Counted from the stretch's first letter, positions 35,691 to 45,717 are shown. The stretch is DNA of 64,000 nt from Oculatella sp. LEGE 06141 (GCF_015207605.1 NZ_JADEWO010000018.1:46315-110314); one strand, 5' to 3'. Made by a program: numbers and translations. Notes: generated by a model not told the origin, from the sequence alone.

Positions 35691-35811
35691 CTTTCGATTA
35701 AGATCAGGGCATTCGGGGTACGAGTCGCCATCAGGCCAGCGAACGTTCTGACTCTACATTACTCTCCCTAACCTGTGGTGTTTTGACCTGAGCGACTGCT
35801 CAACCAATCCG

Positions 35812-35883
35812 TTCAGCCCGTTCTGTTTGAGCCAGTCTGTTTAGAGTCAACCCGTTCGAGCCAACCTGTTTGAGCCAACCTGT
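35812..35883 (+). repeat. 14-bp degenerate repeats ending at a start codon
   Basis: Five units of about 14 bases run head to tail from 35812 to 35882: TTCAGCCCGTTCTG, TTTGAGCCAGTCTG, TTTAGAGTCAACCCG, TTCGAGCCAACCTG, TTTGAGCCAACCTG. The next ATG follows one base later. The array thus fills the place of a ribosome-binding site, and no Shine-Dalgarno sequence is visible in it. Confidence 0.75.
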
Positions 35884-37446
35884 ATGTCTTCTGGACGTTA
35901 TCAAAGCAGAGTATTCAATCTGGTTTCGCGGCAACTTCTTCACTGGCGCGAAGAGGCGGCTCGTACCCTGCGCCGCGCTAAACTAGCGACCGTTTGGGGC
36001 ACTCAGATTGTGCTTTACCCGGTCTATGCGCTGTTTCAAACGGCTCGGGTTACAGGTCGGCAGTTTCAGCAAACGATTCGCCGTATTTTGCCTCAACTCC
36101 AGGCCGCAAAAGAAGGGATTCAGCAAGAAGTTGATGTGCCGTCGCGATCGCACCTGGCACCCACAGTAGATACCCCGATCCATCGGGCGTTGATCGCCGT
36201 TCAACAGTTTGAGTTACCGATTCTCGTGCAATCGACTCAATCAGCCTCCCTGCCCGGCACAGCCGCCCCCAAAGCCCTACCGCCAAGCAAGCCCAGGAGA
36301 GGCATCCTATCGCTATTTCAATGGAGACCAGCGATCGCCCCCACTGCACCGCCTCAGCCCGATGCAGTAGTTCCTGTGCCACCAGTGCCAACGGCGATCG
36401 CGCTCACTTCCACCACCGCACTGGCAGAGCGACCTGCGGCAGCACTGGACAGGTTAGCTGAATCGGCGATCGCTCAATCTCAGTCTGGCCTGGACACATC
36501 ATCCCAGGGAGAAACAGTGGTTAGAGGGGCAATAGTGGTCAGAGGGATTGCCTCACTGGTCGAGCAACGAACGCTGGTTTTAGTCACCGTCGAGAACGAA
36601 ACCCTGGACATCTTGACCCCAGAGCAGCAGCAGCAGCTTCGCCAACGAATGATCTGGGAAGTGGCTCACTATTCGCGATATCAGCGGATGTTACACGCCG
36701 CTCAGCGAACGCAGCCGTACCCGTTGCCGCCCCCGGCTGACCATCCACACCTGCTTCCCCCGGTCAGGCTGTTTCGCCGTTTAATGGCCTGGATGCAGGT
36801 TAGCTCTGTCGCAGTTGCAATCAATCTTTTTCAAGAATCAGCTCTGGTACTGTATTCGCCTGTGCCTTCCCCTGGCTCCAACGCATCGTCTGAATCAGAT
36901 AGCCTGAGTGGGTTAGCTCGGTTCTGGCTCGATCCCTATCCCAATATACCGCGATCGCCTTCCCCATCCAGTCCTGCCTTCTCTACCTGGGAAGATGAGG
37001 TGCTGTGGGAACAAAACGACCCTAAGTCCAGTGCGATTATTCCGGCTCCTTCGGGCGGGTCCAGATTACAGCGCTTTGTTCAGGCGGGGCGGGCAGTCGT
37101 GCGGGCACGTCGTTCTGCTCCAGCCCTGCAATATTCACCCCAACCTAATCACCCGCCACCAGGCCAGCCTCTGTTGGCCTACGCCGATCCGGTTCAACCA
37201 ACCGTTCCGTTATCCAGCGAACTGGTTCCTCCGGCATCCGCAACGACGCTGGCATCCTCCCAGCCCGGCTCATCCTTCACCACACCGTCTTCCGTTGATG
37301 AAACACCCTGGATTGAGATTCAGGCAACGGTGGTGGGCTATGTCAAACATCCCTTAGAGCAAGTGCTGGAGTGGTTGGACGTGGGCATGTCCTGGATAGA
37401 AGACCACCTGGCAAGGGTGTTGCACTGGATGCGCGATCGCCTGTAA
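35884..37446 (+). CDS. Large unknown protein, Pro/Ala-rich
   Basis: A 520-residue protein of no recognised family. The first 80 residues are basic and possibly membrane-associated (RRAKLATVWGTQIVLYPVYALF). A Pro/Ala-rich linker follows, then an ordered segment (LVEQRTLVLVTVENETLDILT, with a histidine/tyrosine-rich WEVAHYSRYQRML). A second low-complexity stretch is followed by a helical tail (HPLEQVLEWLDVGMSWIEDH). No catalytic motif. The start lies directly after a 14-bp repeat array. Probably a cyanobacterial conserved protein; function unknown. Confidence 0.75.
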   Translation: MSSGRYQSRVFNLVSRQLLHWREEAARTLRRAKLATVWGTQIVLYPVYALFQTARVTGRQFQQTIRRILPQLQAAKEGIQQEVDVPSRSHLAPTVDTPIHRALIAVQQFELPILVQSTQSASLPGTAAPKALPPSKPRRGILSLFQWRPAIAPTAPPQPDAVVPVPPVPTAIALTSTTALAERPAAALDRLAESAIAQSQSGLDTSSQGETVVRGAIVVRGIASLVEQRTLVLVTVENETLDILTPEQQQQLRQRMIWEVAHYSRYQRMLHAAQRTQPYPLPPPADHPHLLPPVRLFRRLMAWMQVSSVAVAINLFQESALVLYSPVPSPGSNASSESDSLSGLARFWLDPYPNIPRSPSPSSPAFSTWEDEVLWEQNDPKSSAIIPAPSGGSRLQRFVQAGRAVVRARRSAPALQYSPQPNHPPPGQPLLAYADPVQPTVPLSSELVPPASATTLASSQPGSSFTTPSSVDETPWIEIQATVVGYVKHPLEQVLEWLDVGMSWIEDHLARVLHWMRDRL

Positions 37447-37482
37447 CCTCCAAACGGTCAAAACCTGTAACATGGCTGCATT

Positions 37483-37508
37483 ACGTGGATTCAGCCACGT
37501 CGGTTTTT
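37483..37508 (+). terminator. Possible terminator
   Basis: ACGTGG (37483-37488) pairs with CCACGT (37495-37500), followed by CGG and a T5 run. It lies 37 bases after the stop of the preceding large unknown gene. The stem is short, hence moderate confidence. Confidence 0.55.
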
Positions 37509-37672
37509 CTCCAGTGAAGGGTTTGGGGAACGACTTAGCATCACGCCTCGTCAGACGCAAGGTAACTGTCTGAGCCGCTGAGGAGCGCACCCTTTAGTGA
37601 CAGAAGTAAAACCTCAAAAAATGAGCCATCATTCCGATATGATAATGAATGCCCGTCTCAGGAGGTTTTTAC

Positions 37673-37789
37673 ATGCTGACACTTAAGATTGTTGTTTATA
37701 TCACAGTTGCCTTCTTTATTGGTTTGTTTGTGTTTGGTTTCCTATCAAACGACCCGGCTCGGAACCCCAAGCGCCGGGATATGGAATAA
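37673..37789 (+). CDS. psbI: Photosystem II reaction centre protein I
   Basis: A 38-residue PSII subunit: [20 protein letters not shown] is the membrane helix, and [18 protein letters not shown] is the conserved tail. PsbI binds D1 early in assembly. AGGAGG lies 7 bases before the ATG, a strong ribosome-binding site. Single gene with its own leader. Confidence 0.97.
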   Translation: MLTLKIVVYITVAFFIGLFVFGFLSNDPARNPKRRDME

Positions 37790-37830
37790 AGAAGCCGCAA
37801 CGGTTGATACTGACTCCTCAGGCAGTAGTT

Positions 37831-37935
37831 ATGTTATTGAGGACGGCTGAGATCCTTAGCGGGCTGTCCATTTGTGTCGTTTCGCTAGTGTATGCCCTAC
37901 CCGGTTCCGCCGCCTACTCCCCCTGCCATTGTTAA
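37831..37935 (+). other. Signal-peptide-like frame, one base out of register with the LptD-like gene
   Basis: A 34-codon frame encodes a basic start (MLLRTAE), a hydrophobic core (ILSGLSICVVSLVYALPG) and a SAA-Y cleavage-like end, then stops at 37933-37935. It overlaps the first 44 bases of the LptD-like gene in another frame. Removing one C from the C5 run at 37919-37923 would fuse it in frame to PAIVNVLPPEDL of that gene. It may be the true N-terminus separated by a frameshift, or chance. Confidence 0.4.
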
Positions 37936-40678
37936 TGTTCTACCGCCTGAGGATCTTAGCCATTCTGCTACGTCCTCCTCTGTTTCTGCTCCAGTTACTT
38001 CGGTTCAAAGTGTTTCTCAGCCAACAGCCATAGCACCCCCGGATGGTGCAGCGGTTGGGGCTGCGCCGAGCCCGGTTTGCCCTCCAGAGCGATTTCCTGC
38101 CAATTGTTTGTCGAGCAGTACTTTGCTGTCGGGCATTACTTCTGGTGCCGATACATCTGGTGCAGATACATTGGGTATGCCCATCGAGATGGGCTTGCCA
38201 GAGCAGCCTGATGAACTGATTCCCGTCCGTTATGGGTTAACCAGGGTTGAATCAGACTGGGGTGGTTCCCCTCAGGCACCACCCACCCGGATAGCACCGA
38301 CCCAAACATCTACTCAGACAACCACTACCCAGGCAGCAACTACCCAGACAGCGCCGCAGGCTGGAGCCGCTATGTCGTTGATGGGGATTCCGGTGGTAGC
38401 ACAGGTGCGCGATGCCCAATCGCAACGGGTGCCAAACTTACCAGAGCTTGAACCCGCCTCACCACAATTGCCGGGTACTCAACCTCCCCCTGTTCTACCC
38501 AGTCCTGAAATTCGCAACCCGCCTGAGAGCCAGCCCGGTTTAGAGCTTCCCGATCCGCTTGATAGCCCCACTGTTCCTCCCGATCAACCTCTTCCAGTCG
38601 AAGAGAATGCCCCGACGCTAGAGAACGAAGAGGAACCCACCGAAACAGACGATCGCTCGCGTCCCGGTTCAGCCGCTCCCAATCTGGATGAAGGTGGTGA
38701 AGTTCTAACGATTCCCGAATCGGGCAGTCCCGATCCAGACTTGGCCGAGCCAGCTAGCGAAGGAGCCGCTCCGCCAGATCCAGCAACTCCACCTACCAAC
38801 CCAGCAGAGGTGGTTCCCATCGACCCATCTGGAACAGGGGGTGTGATTGAACTCACGGCTGACCGCCAGCAATATGACACCATTCGCCAGGTATTTGTGG
38901 CTGAAGGCAATGTTGAAATGCGGTTTCGCGGTGCAGTTCTCAATTCAGAATTTTTGCGCGTTAACTTGCCCAACCGAGTAGCGGTAGCGGAAGGCGACGC
39001 GATTTTGGTTCGAGGCGAGCAGGTGTTACAGGGCGATCGCTTTGAGTACAACTTTGTTCGCAACGAAGGAGCCATCTTCAACGCCCGGGGTGAAGTGTTT
39101 ATCCCCAGTGCCGGGGCAGATTTAACGCCATCGTTACCCACGGATGTGAGTGCCGATGCCCGAACTCAGCAAATTCTAACCGATCGCATTGCGGCCGAGC
39201 AGCCTCCGGTTCAAGCAACTCCAACTGGGAGTGGGCTGGACATTGGAGTTGGCAGTGGGCCAGGAGTAGAGTCTGGCTTTTCAGGTGAGATTAACCGTAT
39301 TCGGTTTGAAGCAGAACGGCTGGATTTCTTTCCGGGAGGGTGGGAGGCCAGTAATGTACGGTTGACCAACGATCCGTTTTCGCCACCAGAACTGGAGCTG
39401 CGATCGCCCGAAGTCACCTTTACCGAAGAGTCGCCCACCCGCAGCGTCATCCGCGCACGCAGACCACGCGTGGTATTTGACCAGGGCTTTTCCTTGCCCC
39501 TGTTTCGTAATCGCTTTGTGATTGACCGACGAGAACGCGATCCGGGGTTGGTGCAGTTTGGGTTTGATAACGAAGACCGGGGAGGGCTGTTTGCCGAGCG
39601 CACCTTTGATGTGTTGTCTAACCCGATCGCCCGCTTTAGTCTCACGCCTCAGTTTTATATTCAGCGTGCCCTGACCGACAGCGGCGGCAATATTTTTGAC
39701 CCATCTAACTTTGGCGTAAGAGCTGAATTCGATGCCAGACTGGATCAGCGCACTTCGATTACGGGCAGCGCTGTCGTCACCGACTTCTCGCCCGAAGAGT
39801 TTTCAGAGGAATTGCGGGCTAGCGTCCGAGCGCAACGGCGCATTGGAACGCATCGGTTAGCCGCAGAATATAGCTACCGCGATCGCCTCTTCAACGGCTC
39901 CTTAGGCTTCCAAAACGTGCAGAGCAGCCTGGGGATTGTCCTCACCTCACCCTCCATCCTGTTAGGAAATACAGGCATTGGGCTGAGCTATCAAGTTGGA
40001 GCACAATACATTACAGCCAATACTGACCGGGAAGATCTGCTGCCTGAACCACCGCGAGATAACAACCGAGCCAGTTTAGGTCGCTTTCAGGCCAGTGCAG
40101 CGCTTAACCGAGGTTTTCTGCTGTGGCAAGGTACTCCACTCCCGGCTACGCCCACAGAAGGCTTACGGTATAGCCCCTTTCCCATCGTGCCCTATCTGCA
40201 ACTGTTCTCCGGGGTGAGAGGCGTGTACAACGCTTATACCAACGGTGAGAACCAAACCACTTTAACCGGGAGCATTGGTCTTCAAGGCCAGTTCGGTCAT
40301 TTCTCCCGCAACTTCTTTGATTACACGGCGTTTAACGTCACCTACTCACAAACCGCAAAGGCAGGCGATTCACCGTTCTTCTTCGATCGGGTTGAAGATC
40401 GACGGGTCATTTCAGCCGGGTTGGTTCAGCAAATCTACGGGCCGCTGCGGGCAGGCTTCCAGACATCTCTCAATTTAGACAGATCCCGCGAGATCGATAC
40501 AGAATATATCCTGGAGTACAGTAGACGCACGTATGCCATCACTCTAAGATTCAATCCGGTGCGTGAAGTGGGTTCCCTGCGTCTGCGAATCAATGATTTT
40601 AACTGGACCGGTAATCCTGGTCGCTTCTCGGGTGCTGACTCTGGAACGGCAGGAGGTGTTCAACGTTTAGATAATTAG
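37892..40678 (+). CDS. LptD-like outer-membrane protein (DUF3769)
   Basis: A 928-residue cyanobacterial LptD-related protein for lipopolysaccharide insertion into the outer membrane. A Pro/Thr-rich N-terminal third is followed by an OstA/LptA-like beta domain (about 315-405: VIELTADRQQYDTIRQVFV, AEGDAILVRGEQVLQGDRFE). The C-terminal half is beta-barrel-like with alternating strands and many aromatic residues. No signal peptide is visible from this ATG, although the protein must cross the inner membrane; a signal-like sequence lies upstream in another frame. A TAG six bases before the ATG blocks extension in frame. Confidence 0.85.
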   Translation: MPYPVPPPTPPAIVNVLPPEDLSHSATSSSVSAPVTSVQSVSQPTAIAPPDGAAVGAAPSPVCPPERFPANCLSSSTLLSGITSGADTSGADTLGMPIEMGLPEQPDELIPVRYGLTRVESDWGGSPQAPPTRIAPTQTSTQTTTTQAATTQTAPQAGAAMSLMGIPVVAQVRDAQSQRVPNLPELEPASPQLPGTQPPPVLPSPEIRNPPESQPGLELPDPLDSPTVPPDQPLPVEENAPTLENEEEPTETDDRSRPGSAAPNLDEGGEVLTIPESGSPDPDLAEPASEGAAPPDPATPPTNPAEVVPIDPSGTGGVIELTADRQQYDTIRQVFVAEGNVEMRFRGAVLNSEFLRVNLPNRVAVAEGDAILVRGEQVLQGDRFEYNFVRNEGAIFNARGEVFIPSAGADLTPSLPTDVSADARTQQILTDRIAAEQPPVQATPTGSGLDIGVGSGPGVESGFSGEINRIRFEAERLDFFPGGWEASNVRLTNDPFSPPELELRSPEVTFTEESPTRSVIRARRPRVVFDQGFSLPLFRNRFVIDRRERDPGLVQFGFDNEDRGGLFAERTFDVLSNPIARFSLTPQFYIQRALTDSGGNIFDPSNFGVRAEFDARLDQRTSITGSAVVTDFSPEEFSEELRASVRAQRRIGTHRLAAEYSYRDRLFNGSLGFQNVQSSLGIVLTSPSILLGNTGIGLSYQVGAQYITANTDREDLLPEPPRDNNRASLGRFQASAALNRGFLLWQGTPLPATPTEGLRYSPFPIVPYLQLFSGVRGVYNAYTNGENQTTLTGSIGLQGQFGHFSRNFFDYTAFNVTYSQTAKAGDSPFFFDRVEDRRVISAGLVQQIYGPLRAGFQTSLNLDRSREIDTEYILEYSRRTYAITLRFNPVREVGSLRLRINDFNWTGNPGRFSGADSGTAGGVQRLDN

Positions 40679-40822
40679 CTCGCTAGTTTGCAGGCAGATT
40701 GAACCCGGCCAACGTTTTTGCGATCAGAATAAGTGCGCTAAACTAATGCATCTCTGCTTGCCTGACCGGACGTGGTCAAGGCAAATTCGATGTTTAGATA
40801 ATTCCTTTTCTTTTTCCCGGCA

Positions 40823-41554
40823 ATGACCGAACAGGCTAAGGACTCTATTTCAATGGATGCCGCCAACCTGCTGACCCGCTACGGCTTTGACCTGAGTGGT
40901 TACACAGCCGAGCAGTTGGTCAACCGTTGGCAGCCCTATTATCCGTCCCTGTGGCTTCGGGCTGCCGTCATCGAAGCGCTCTATCAAGGTCGCTATAAAG
41001 CGGTTTCGGTGGAGCAAATTTTATCTCTATGGCAACGGCGCGGACATCCGGTTTACCATTTCAATCATGAGTTCGAGCGGATTGTCTGTAACCGCTTTCC
41101 CAAAAAATTGAATGCGCCTGAGTCTGAGTCTGATTTACCGCATCAATCGTTACCGATCCATGCCGATCGCCCCACTACAGAAGAAGACTGCGATCGCCCC
41201 CTTTTGCCTTCAAGTTTAAACGCACCCGATTCGGTTCCAGCGATAACAGCGGAGCCGAGGGAAGATGTCGCTGCACCGCCCGAATCAATCCCTCTGGCAG
41301 CAGACGCTTCAGCCTTACTCTCAAGTCAACCTGCCACACTAGAGCCAAACCTGGCCGATACGTCTATTCCAACATTTAAGCCGAGCAGCAACGACCCTTA
41401 CGAATCGACCGAGCTTCTCAACTGGTCAAAACAGCAGACCGCCAAACATCCGATTCATCAATTTGTTCCGGCTCCTACCGCTTCCGAGTTCTACGACAAG
41501 CTTAAAGCCGTGGCCCAACGCAAAGAAACATCTGCCAATGCCTCGTCTGACTAA
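40823..41554 (+). CDS. Unknown cyanobacterial protein
   Basis: A 243-residue soluble protein. The ordered N-terminal 95 residues (LLTRYGFDLSGYTAEQLVNR, WLRAAVIEALYQGRYKAVSV, HEFERIVCNRFPKKL) look like a small helical domain. A long acidic Pro/Ser linker follows, and a short C-terminal helix (IHQFVPAPTASEFYDKLKAV) ends it. The two ends resemble a domain plus docking peptide, but no family name can be given. Confidence 0.75.
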   Translation: MTEQAKDSISMDAANLLTRYGFDLSGYTAEQLVNRWQPYYPSLWLRAAVIEALYQGRYKAVSVEQILSLWQRRGHPVYHFNHEFERIVCNRFPKKLNAPESESDLPHQSLPIHADRPTTEEDCDRPLLPSSLNAPDSVPAITAEPREDVAAPPESIPLAADASALLSSQPATLEPNLADTSIPTFKPSSNDPYESTELLNWSKQQTAKHPIHQFVPAPTASEFYDKLKAVAQRKETSANASSD

Positions 41555-41744
41555 TCAATCTGACTAATCAACAAAAGCAGTGCATCTGGTCAAGGCAGAG
41601 GTTCAACCCTGCGTCAGTCATTTCCCGTGCAGTCGTTTGCCACCCTCAGACGAGCCGACAGAACAAAGCCGCGTTGAACGTTCTCCCAACGCGGTTAACA
41701 CTGTCGTTTGGTGATGGTTGTTTAGTAATGAGAGCAAGCAGACT

Positions 41745-42314
41745 TCAGCTCGAGGACGGAGCCGTTGCATCGGCAGAGGTGTCAACGGGGGGTTGAACGC
41801 CGCCCATGCGAATTTCGGAACAGAAAGAGGCCATACTAAACCCACCAAACCGTTTGAGGATGCTGGTTCTAAGGCGCAAATTCGGGCTGGCAAACCAAAG
41901 ACGCTCTTCTGAGTACATGGTTTCATACTCCGTGATTAGCGTCAGAGATTCATCGGCACTCATCACATAGCGCCCCGCAACGGGCGCTTTCTCGGCGTAT
42001 CCCATTTCTCGCAAGAGTTTGCCTTCGTTAACTTTATCGGGATCGGCAATGGGAACCAAAACGGTAGAGCCAGCGTGCTTCTCTTCGTCCCATTCCATTG
42101 AACCGTCCCAAGTGACTCGCGCACCACAAAGGGCTAAAGCCGGATCAACTTCATATTGCTGGCAAAGCTTGATCACCTCTGGATCGTCTTTGGAAAGCAT
42201 CTCAATTCGCAGATCTGACTTTCCCCCTTCTGATTGTTTGAAGGCAAGGTGATGGCTGGTTCGTTGCGAAAACCATTTGCCGGAACTTTGCTGAAAAAAT
42301 TCAACGATATCCAT
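41745..42314 (-). CDS. cpcS: CpcS/CpeS-type phycobiliprotein lyase
   Basis: A 189-residue lipocalin-fold lyase that attaches bilin chromophores to cysteines of phycobiliprotein subunits. Visible family features are [40 protein letters not shown], and [19 protein letters not shown] near the C-terminus. Its presence shows that the organism makes phycobilisomes. Which subunit it serves (CpcB, ApcA or ApcB) cannot be told. It is divergent from hemE, which supplies the tetrapyrrole pathway. Confidence 0.92.
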   Translation of the reverse strand: MDIVEFFQQSSGKWFSQRTSHHLAFKQSEGGKSDLRIEMLSKDDPEVIKLCQQYEVDPALALCGARVTWDGSMEWDEEKHAGSTVLVPIADPDKVNEGKLLREMGYAEKAPVAGRYVMSADESLTLITEYETMYSEERLWFASPNLRLRTSILKRFGGFSMASFCSEIRMGGVQPPVDTSADATAPSSS

Positions 42315-42541
42315 GAACGTGATGCTCTGCTAGCGGTTGCCAATAGTTCTATCTTAAAACAAGCTGTCCAGTCGCACAGTTGTACTGTCCGCTAAAGACG
42401 ATCGCTCTTTAAATTGCGATTGATTGCCCTGCGGCGAATGAATTAAGTTGAATAACAAGCTGTGTTAACTGCTCAGACTGGTTCACGCGATCGCGTATAA
42501 TCTGATCCTGCGGTAATTCGATATAAGAGAGAGCTTTATCA

Positions 42542-43606
42542 ATGACTGGATCAACCCAGATTCCCTACTTGCTGCGGGCAACTCAAGGTGAGGTGCTGCC
42601 TCGTCCGCCGGTATGGATGATGCGACAGGCAGGGCGTTACATGAAAGTCTATCGGGATCTACGGGAAAAGTATCCGTCATTCCGCGATCGATCCGAAAAA
42701 GTTGATCTGGCTGTTGAAATTTCGCTTCAACCGTTTCGAGCCTTTCAACCAGACGGTGTCATTCTGTTTTCCGATATTCTGACCCCGCTTCCGGGGCTTG
42801 GCATCCCGTTTGACATTGTCGAGAGCAAAGGGCCGATCATCGACCCGCCGATTCGAACCCATGAGCAGATCAAACAGTTACACCCCCTGGAACCTGAAGA
42901 GTCTTTGCCCTTTGTGCGGGAAATTTTGCAGACGCTGCGGCAAGAGGTGGGCAATCAGGCAGCGGTTTTAGGATTTGTGGGTGCCCCCTGGACACTGGCT
43001 GCTTACGCCATTGAAGGCAAAAGTTCAAAAGACTACGCCATCATGAAACGCATGGCGTTTTCCGAGCCAGCCATTCTGCACGAGTTCCTAGGAATCCTGG
43101 CAGATTCGATCGCCACCTATGTGCGTTACCAAATCGACTCTGGAGCGCAGGTTGTGCAGATGTTTGACTCATGGGCTGGCCAGCTTAGCCCTCAAGACTA
43201 CGAAGTATTTGCCTTACCCTACCAGCAGCGCGTCGTGCGGCAGGTGAAAGAAACCCATCCCGACACGCCATTGATTCTGTATATTAACGGCAGTGCGGGT
43301 TTGCTAGAGCGGATGGCACAATCTGGCGTGGATATTGTCAGTGTGGACTGGACAGTAGACATGGCAGAAGCAAGAAGACGGCTAGGCCCCAACGTTGGTG
43401 TGCAAGGCAATATTGATCCGTGCGTCCTGTTTGGGTCGCAGCCGTTTATTCGCGATCGCATCCTGGATACCATTCGCAAGGCTGGCGATCGAGGGCATAT
43501 TCTCAACCTGGGGCATGGAATTCTAGCGTCTACTCCCGAAGAAAATGCCGCCTTCTATTTTGAAACCGCAAAGCAAGCAGATAAGCTGCTGGCGGTGCCT
43601 GCTTAG
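42542..43606 (+). CDS. hemE: Uroporphyrinogen decarboxylase
   Basis: A 354-residue HemE, converting uroporphyrinogen III to coproporphyrinogen III on the route to heme, chlorophyll and bilins. [17 protein letters not shown] is the N-terminal signature, [14 protein letters not shown] the substrate-binding Asp region, and [16 protein letters not shown] the second signature. GNIDPCVLF and [14 protein letters not shown] close the barrel. Complete and typical in length. Confidence 0.97.
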   Translation: MTGSTQIPYLLRATQGEVLPRPPVWMMRQAGRYMKVYRDLREKYPSFRDRSEKVDLAVEISLQPFRAFQPDGVILFSDILTPLPGLGIPFDIVESKGPIIDPPIRTHEQIKQLHPLEPEESLPFVREILQTLRQEVGNQAAVLGFVGAPWTLAAYAIEGKSSKDYAIMKRMAFSEPAILHEFLGILADSIATYVRYQIDSGAQVVQMFDSWAGQLSPQDYEVFALPYQQRVVRQVKETHPDTPLILYINGSAGLLERMAQSGVDIVSVDWTVDMAEARRRLGPNVGVQGNIDPCVLFGSQPFIRDRILDTIRKAGDRGHILNLGHGILASTPEENAAFYFETAKQADKLLAVPA

Positions 43607-43769
43607 CAAGCATTGGATACGGTCATTGGATTGCGTTCATTTGATCCAGAATGTTTCATAATGACAGCAACAGGGGTTGCCAGGACGGTCAGCAGACGTT
43701 TGAGTTTTTTTGTGTGAGTGGTAAGTTGCATTAACTCTCTACTCTTTCTTGTTCCATTTCTCCACGCCA

Positions 43770-44738
43770 ATGAACTCTAAACGCATCTTAGTAACAGGTG
43801 CTAGTGGCTGTATCGGTCATTACATCGTTGATGCTCTGATTCACCAGACCGACTACGAGCTGTTTTTGTTAGTCCGAGATCCCGCCAAGCTGCGGATTGA
43901 CTACAACGCCCGTCCTGGTGTAACCCTGCTGCAAGCTGACCTGCGAAACATTGACTACTTTGCCAAGCTGCTCAAAACGATCGATTGTGCGGTGTTAACA
44001 GCCGCCGCCTGGGGAGGAACGCAAGAGTCATTTGACATCAACGTAGCCAAAACTGTTCGGTTGATGAATCTGCTCGATCCCAACAGTTGCGAACAGGTCA
44101 TTTATTTTTCCACAGCCAGTATTTTGGGTCGCGACAACCAACCGCTGAAGCAAGCCGGACAAATTGGTACGGACTATATTAAGTCCAAATACATTTGCTA
44201 TCAGCAGCTCAGCAAGTTGGCGATCGCGCCTCGCATTACAACGCTACTGCCAACCCTGGTGTTTGGCGGAGACGGGCAAAAACCTTACTCTCACCTGTCT
44301 GGCGGGTTATCAGACGTGACAAAGTGGGTCAACCTGGTTCGTTTTTTCAAAGCGGATGGCAGCTTCCACTTTATCCATGCTCAAGACATTGCCCAGGTTG
44401 TGGTACACCTGGCGCAATATCCTCCTGAACCAGGACAACCCCGACAAATGATTTTGGGCAACTCGGCCATCACCGTTAACCAGGCCGTTGCAGAAGTGTG
44501 TGCTTATTTCAACAAGCGCATCTACTTTCGGGTGCCGCTATCGTTGCAGCTAGCCAACCTTTTCATTGCCCTCTTTCGAATTCAGATGGCAGCCTGGGAT
44601 CGTTTTTGTTTGACCTATCGCCACTTCACCTATCAGAATCCGGTGAACCCGGCCAGTTTTGGCTTACCCTGCTACAGCCCTACCGTGGCCGATTTGTTTA
44701 AGGTTAGCGGTATCCCCAGCCAACGCTCTTCTCCTTAA
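43770..44738 (+). CDS. NAD-dependent epimerase/dehydratase family protein
   Basis: A 322-residue extended short-chain dehydrogenase. KRILVTGASGCIGHYIVDAL is the nucleotide-binding motif, YFSTASILGR supplies the catalytic Ser/Thr, and the Tyr-x3-Lys motif is YIKSK (DYIKSKYICYQQ). The C-terminal part carries HFIHAQDIAQVV. The start at 43770 is preferred to a TTG at 43749. Substrate may be a nucleotide sugar or a lipid-linked intermediate; not determined. Its last 35 bases overlap the pentapeptide-repeat gene on the opposite strand. Confidence 0.88.
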   Translation: MNSKRILVTGASGCIGHYIVDALIHQTDYELFLLVRDPAKLRIDYNARPGVTLLQADLRNIDYFAKLLKTIDCAVLTAAAWGGTQESFDINVAKTVRLMNLLDPNSCEQVIYFSTASILGRDNQPLKQAGQIGTDYIKSKYICYQQLSKLAIAPRITTLLPTLVFGGDGQKPYSHLSGGLSDVTKWVNLVRFFKADGSFHFIHAQDIAQVVVHLAQYPPEPGQPRQMILGNSAITVNQAVAEVCAYFNKRIYFRVPLSLQLANLFIALFRIQMAAWDRFCLTYRHFTYQNPVNPASFGLPCYSPTVADLFKVSGIPSQRSSP

Positions 44739-45300
44739 GCATTACGACATCTCGCAAATCGGCACCGAGCCAATCAACACGATCCAGAATGGTGTCGGCC
44801 AAAATGGCACCAATCAGAATGGCATATTGCAGCTTAGCCCCCAGCAGATTGGCACTCTGTAAATTAGCGCCCGTCAGTAAAGATTGCTTGGCCGATATGT
44901 CTCTTAAGTCTGCGCCTCGTAGGGTCGCGTCTCGCAGGTCGGCTCTGGTCAAGGTGGCTCGGCTCAAGATAGCATCATGCAAATTGGCAGCGCTTAAGTT
45001 TGCTTCACTCAGGTTGGCGGCAATGAGGGTAGCGGCAATCAGTTGCGATCGACGCATATCAGCGTTGCAAAGCTCTGCTCCATTCAAATTGGTTCGAATC
45101 AAATTCGCTTCACGTAAGCTAGCAGACGTTAAGTCGGCCATCATCAGCTTCGCGCCGCCTAAGTTGGCTCTTGAAAGGTTAGCGTTACGGAAACTTGCTT
45201 CAACTAAAGTTGCGCCTGCTAAGTTGGCTCCCGTTAAATCAACATTATCAAATGTTCGCTCTCCGGTGCTGTATCTCGCCAACAGTTCGCTTGCCTGCAT
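44704..45300 (-). CDS. Pentapeptide-repeat protein
   Basis: A 198-residue protein built of about 25 pentapeptide repeats of the A(D/N)Lxx type (DLTGANLAGATLVEASFRNA and on), which fold into a right-handed quadrilateral beta helix. The first 17 residues are a short cap (ASELLARYSTGERTFDNV). No signal peptide, so probably cytoplasmic or thylakoid-side. Pentapeptide proteins are abundant in cyanobacteria with mostly unknown roles. The 3' end overlaps the epimerase gene by 35 bases. Confidence 0.92.
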   Translation of the reverse strand: MQASELLARYSTGERTFDNVDLTGANLAGATLVEASFRNANLSRANLGGAKLMMADLTSASLREANLIRTNLNGAELCNADMRRSQLIAATLIAANLSEANLSAANLHDAILSRATLTRADLRDATLRGADLRDISAKQSLLTGANLQSANLLGAKLQYAILIGAILADTILDRVDWLGADLRDVVMLKEKSVGWGYR

Positions 45301-45621
45301 TGCTAACGTGCCAATAACTCACTTGCATGACTACCTTATCGAATCACGTCCTGCTTCTTGCTGAGCTATTTGGCGGAATCCATTGCTTAAATACGAAAGA
45401 TTCGACGGTTTTGAGTTTTGAAGACGCCCCGTTAGAAACCACTCAAAACGGTAAAGGCCACCTAAAAGGACTAACATTCGGCAGATTGCCCTTGGCATAA
45501 ACCCAGACGGGTTGCCCAAAAGCCATACCCTTCCGGGTGTCAGGCTACAGATTAGACCTTATAAATTACCTTCTAACCTGTGGAGTGTTGCCGCCTGCCT
45601 ATCAAAACTCAAAACTGAACA
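45301..45621. other. Intergenic region without recognised gene
   Basis: A 321-base gap between the pentapeptide-repeat gene start and the petL-like gene end, both on the minus strand. No frame with family features or a ribosome-binding site was seen, and no clear terminator. Confidence 0.4.
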
Positions 45622-45717
45622 TTAAATGAGCTTGACGGCTCGCAATCCGTAATACAGCCCAATAGCCAGCCCAATGGCACCACCCAGAAACACGATATAG
45701 GCTATGACTCCAGACAT
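45622..45717 (-). CDS. petL: PetL-like cytochrome b6f subunit VI
   Basis: A 31-residue membrane peptide: MSGVIAYIVFLGGAIGLAIG, then LYYGLRAVKLI. Length, single helix, YIVF near the start and the basic RAVKLI end fit cytochrome b6f subunit PetL; recalled PetL proteins end in SIKLI or similar. Small hydrophobic peptides are easy to misassign, so this is probable rather than certain. It is divergent from aroB. Confidence 0.7.
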   Translation of the reverse strand: MSGVIAYIVFLGGAIGLAIGLYYGLRAVKLI

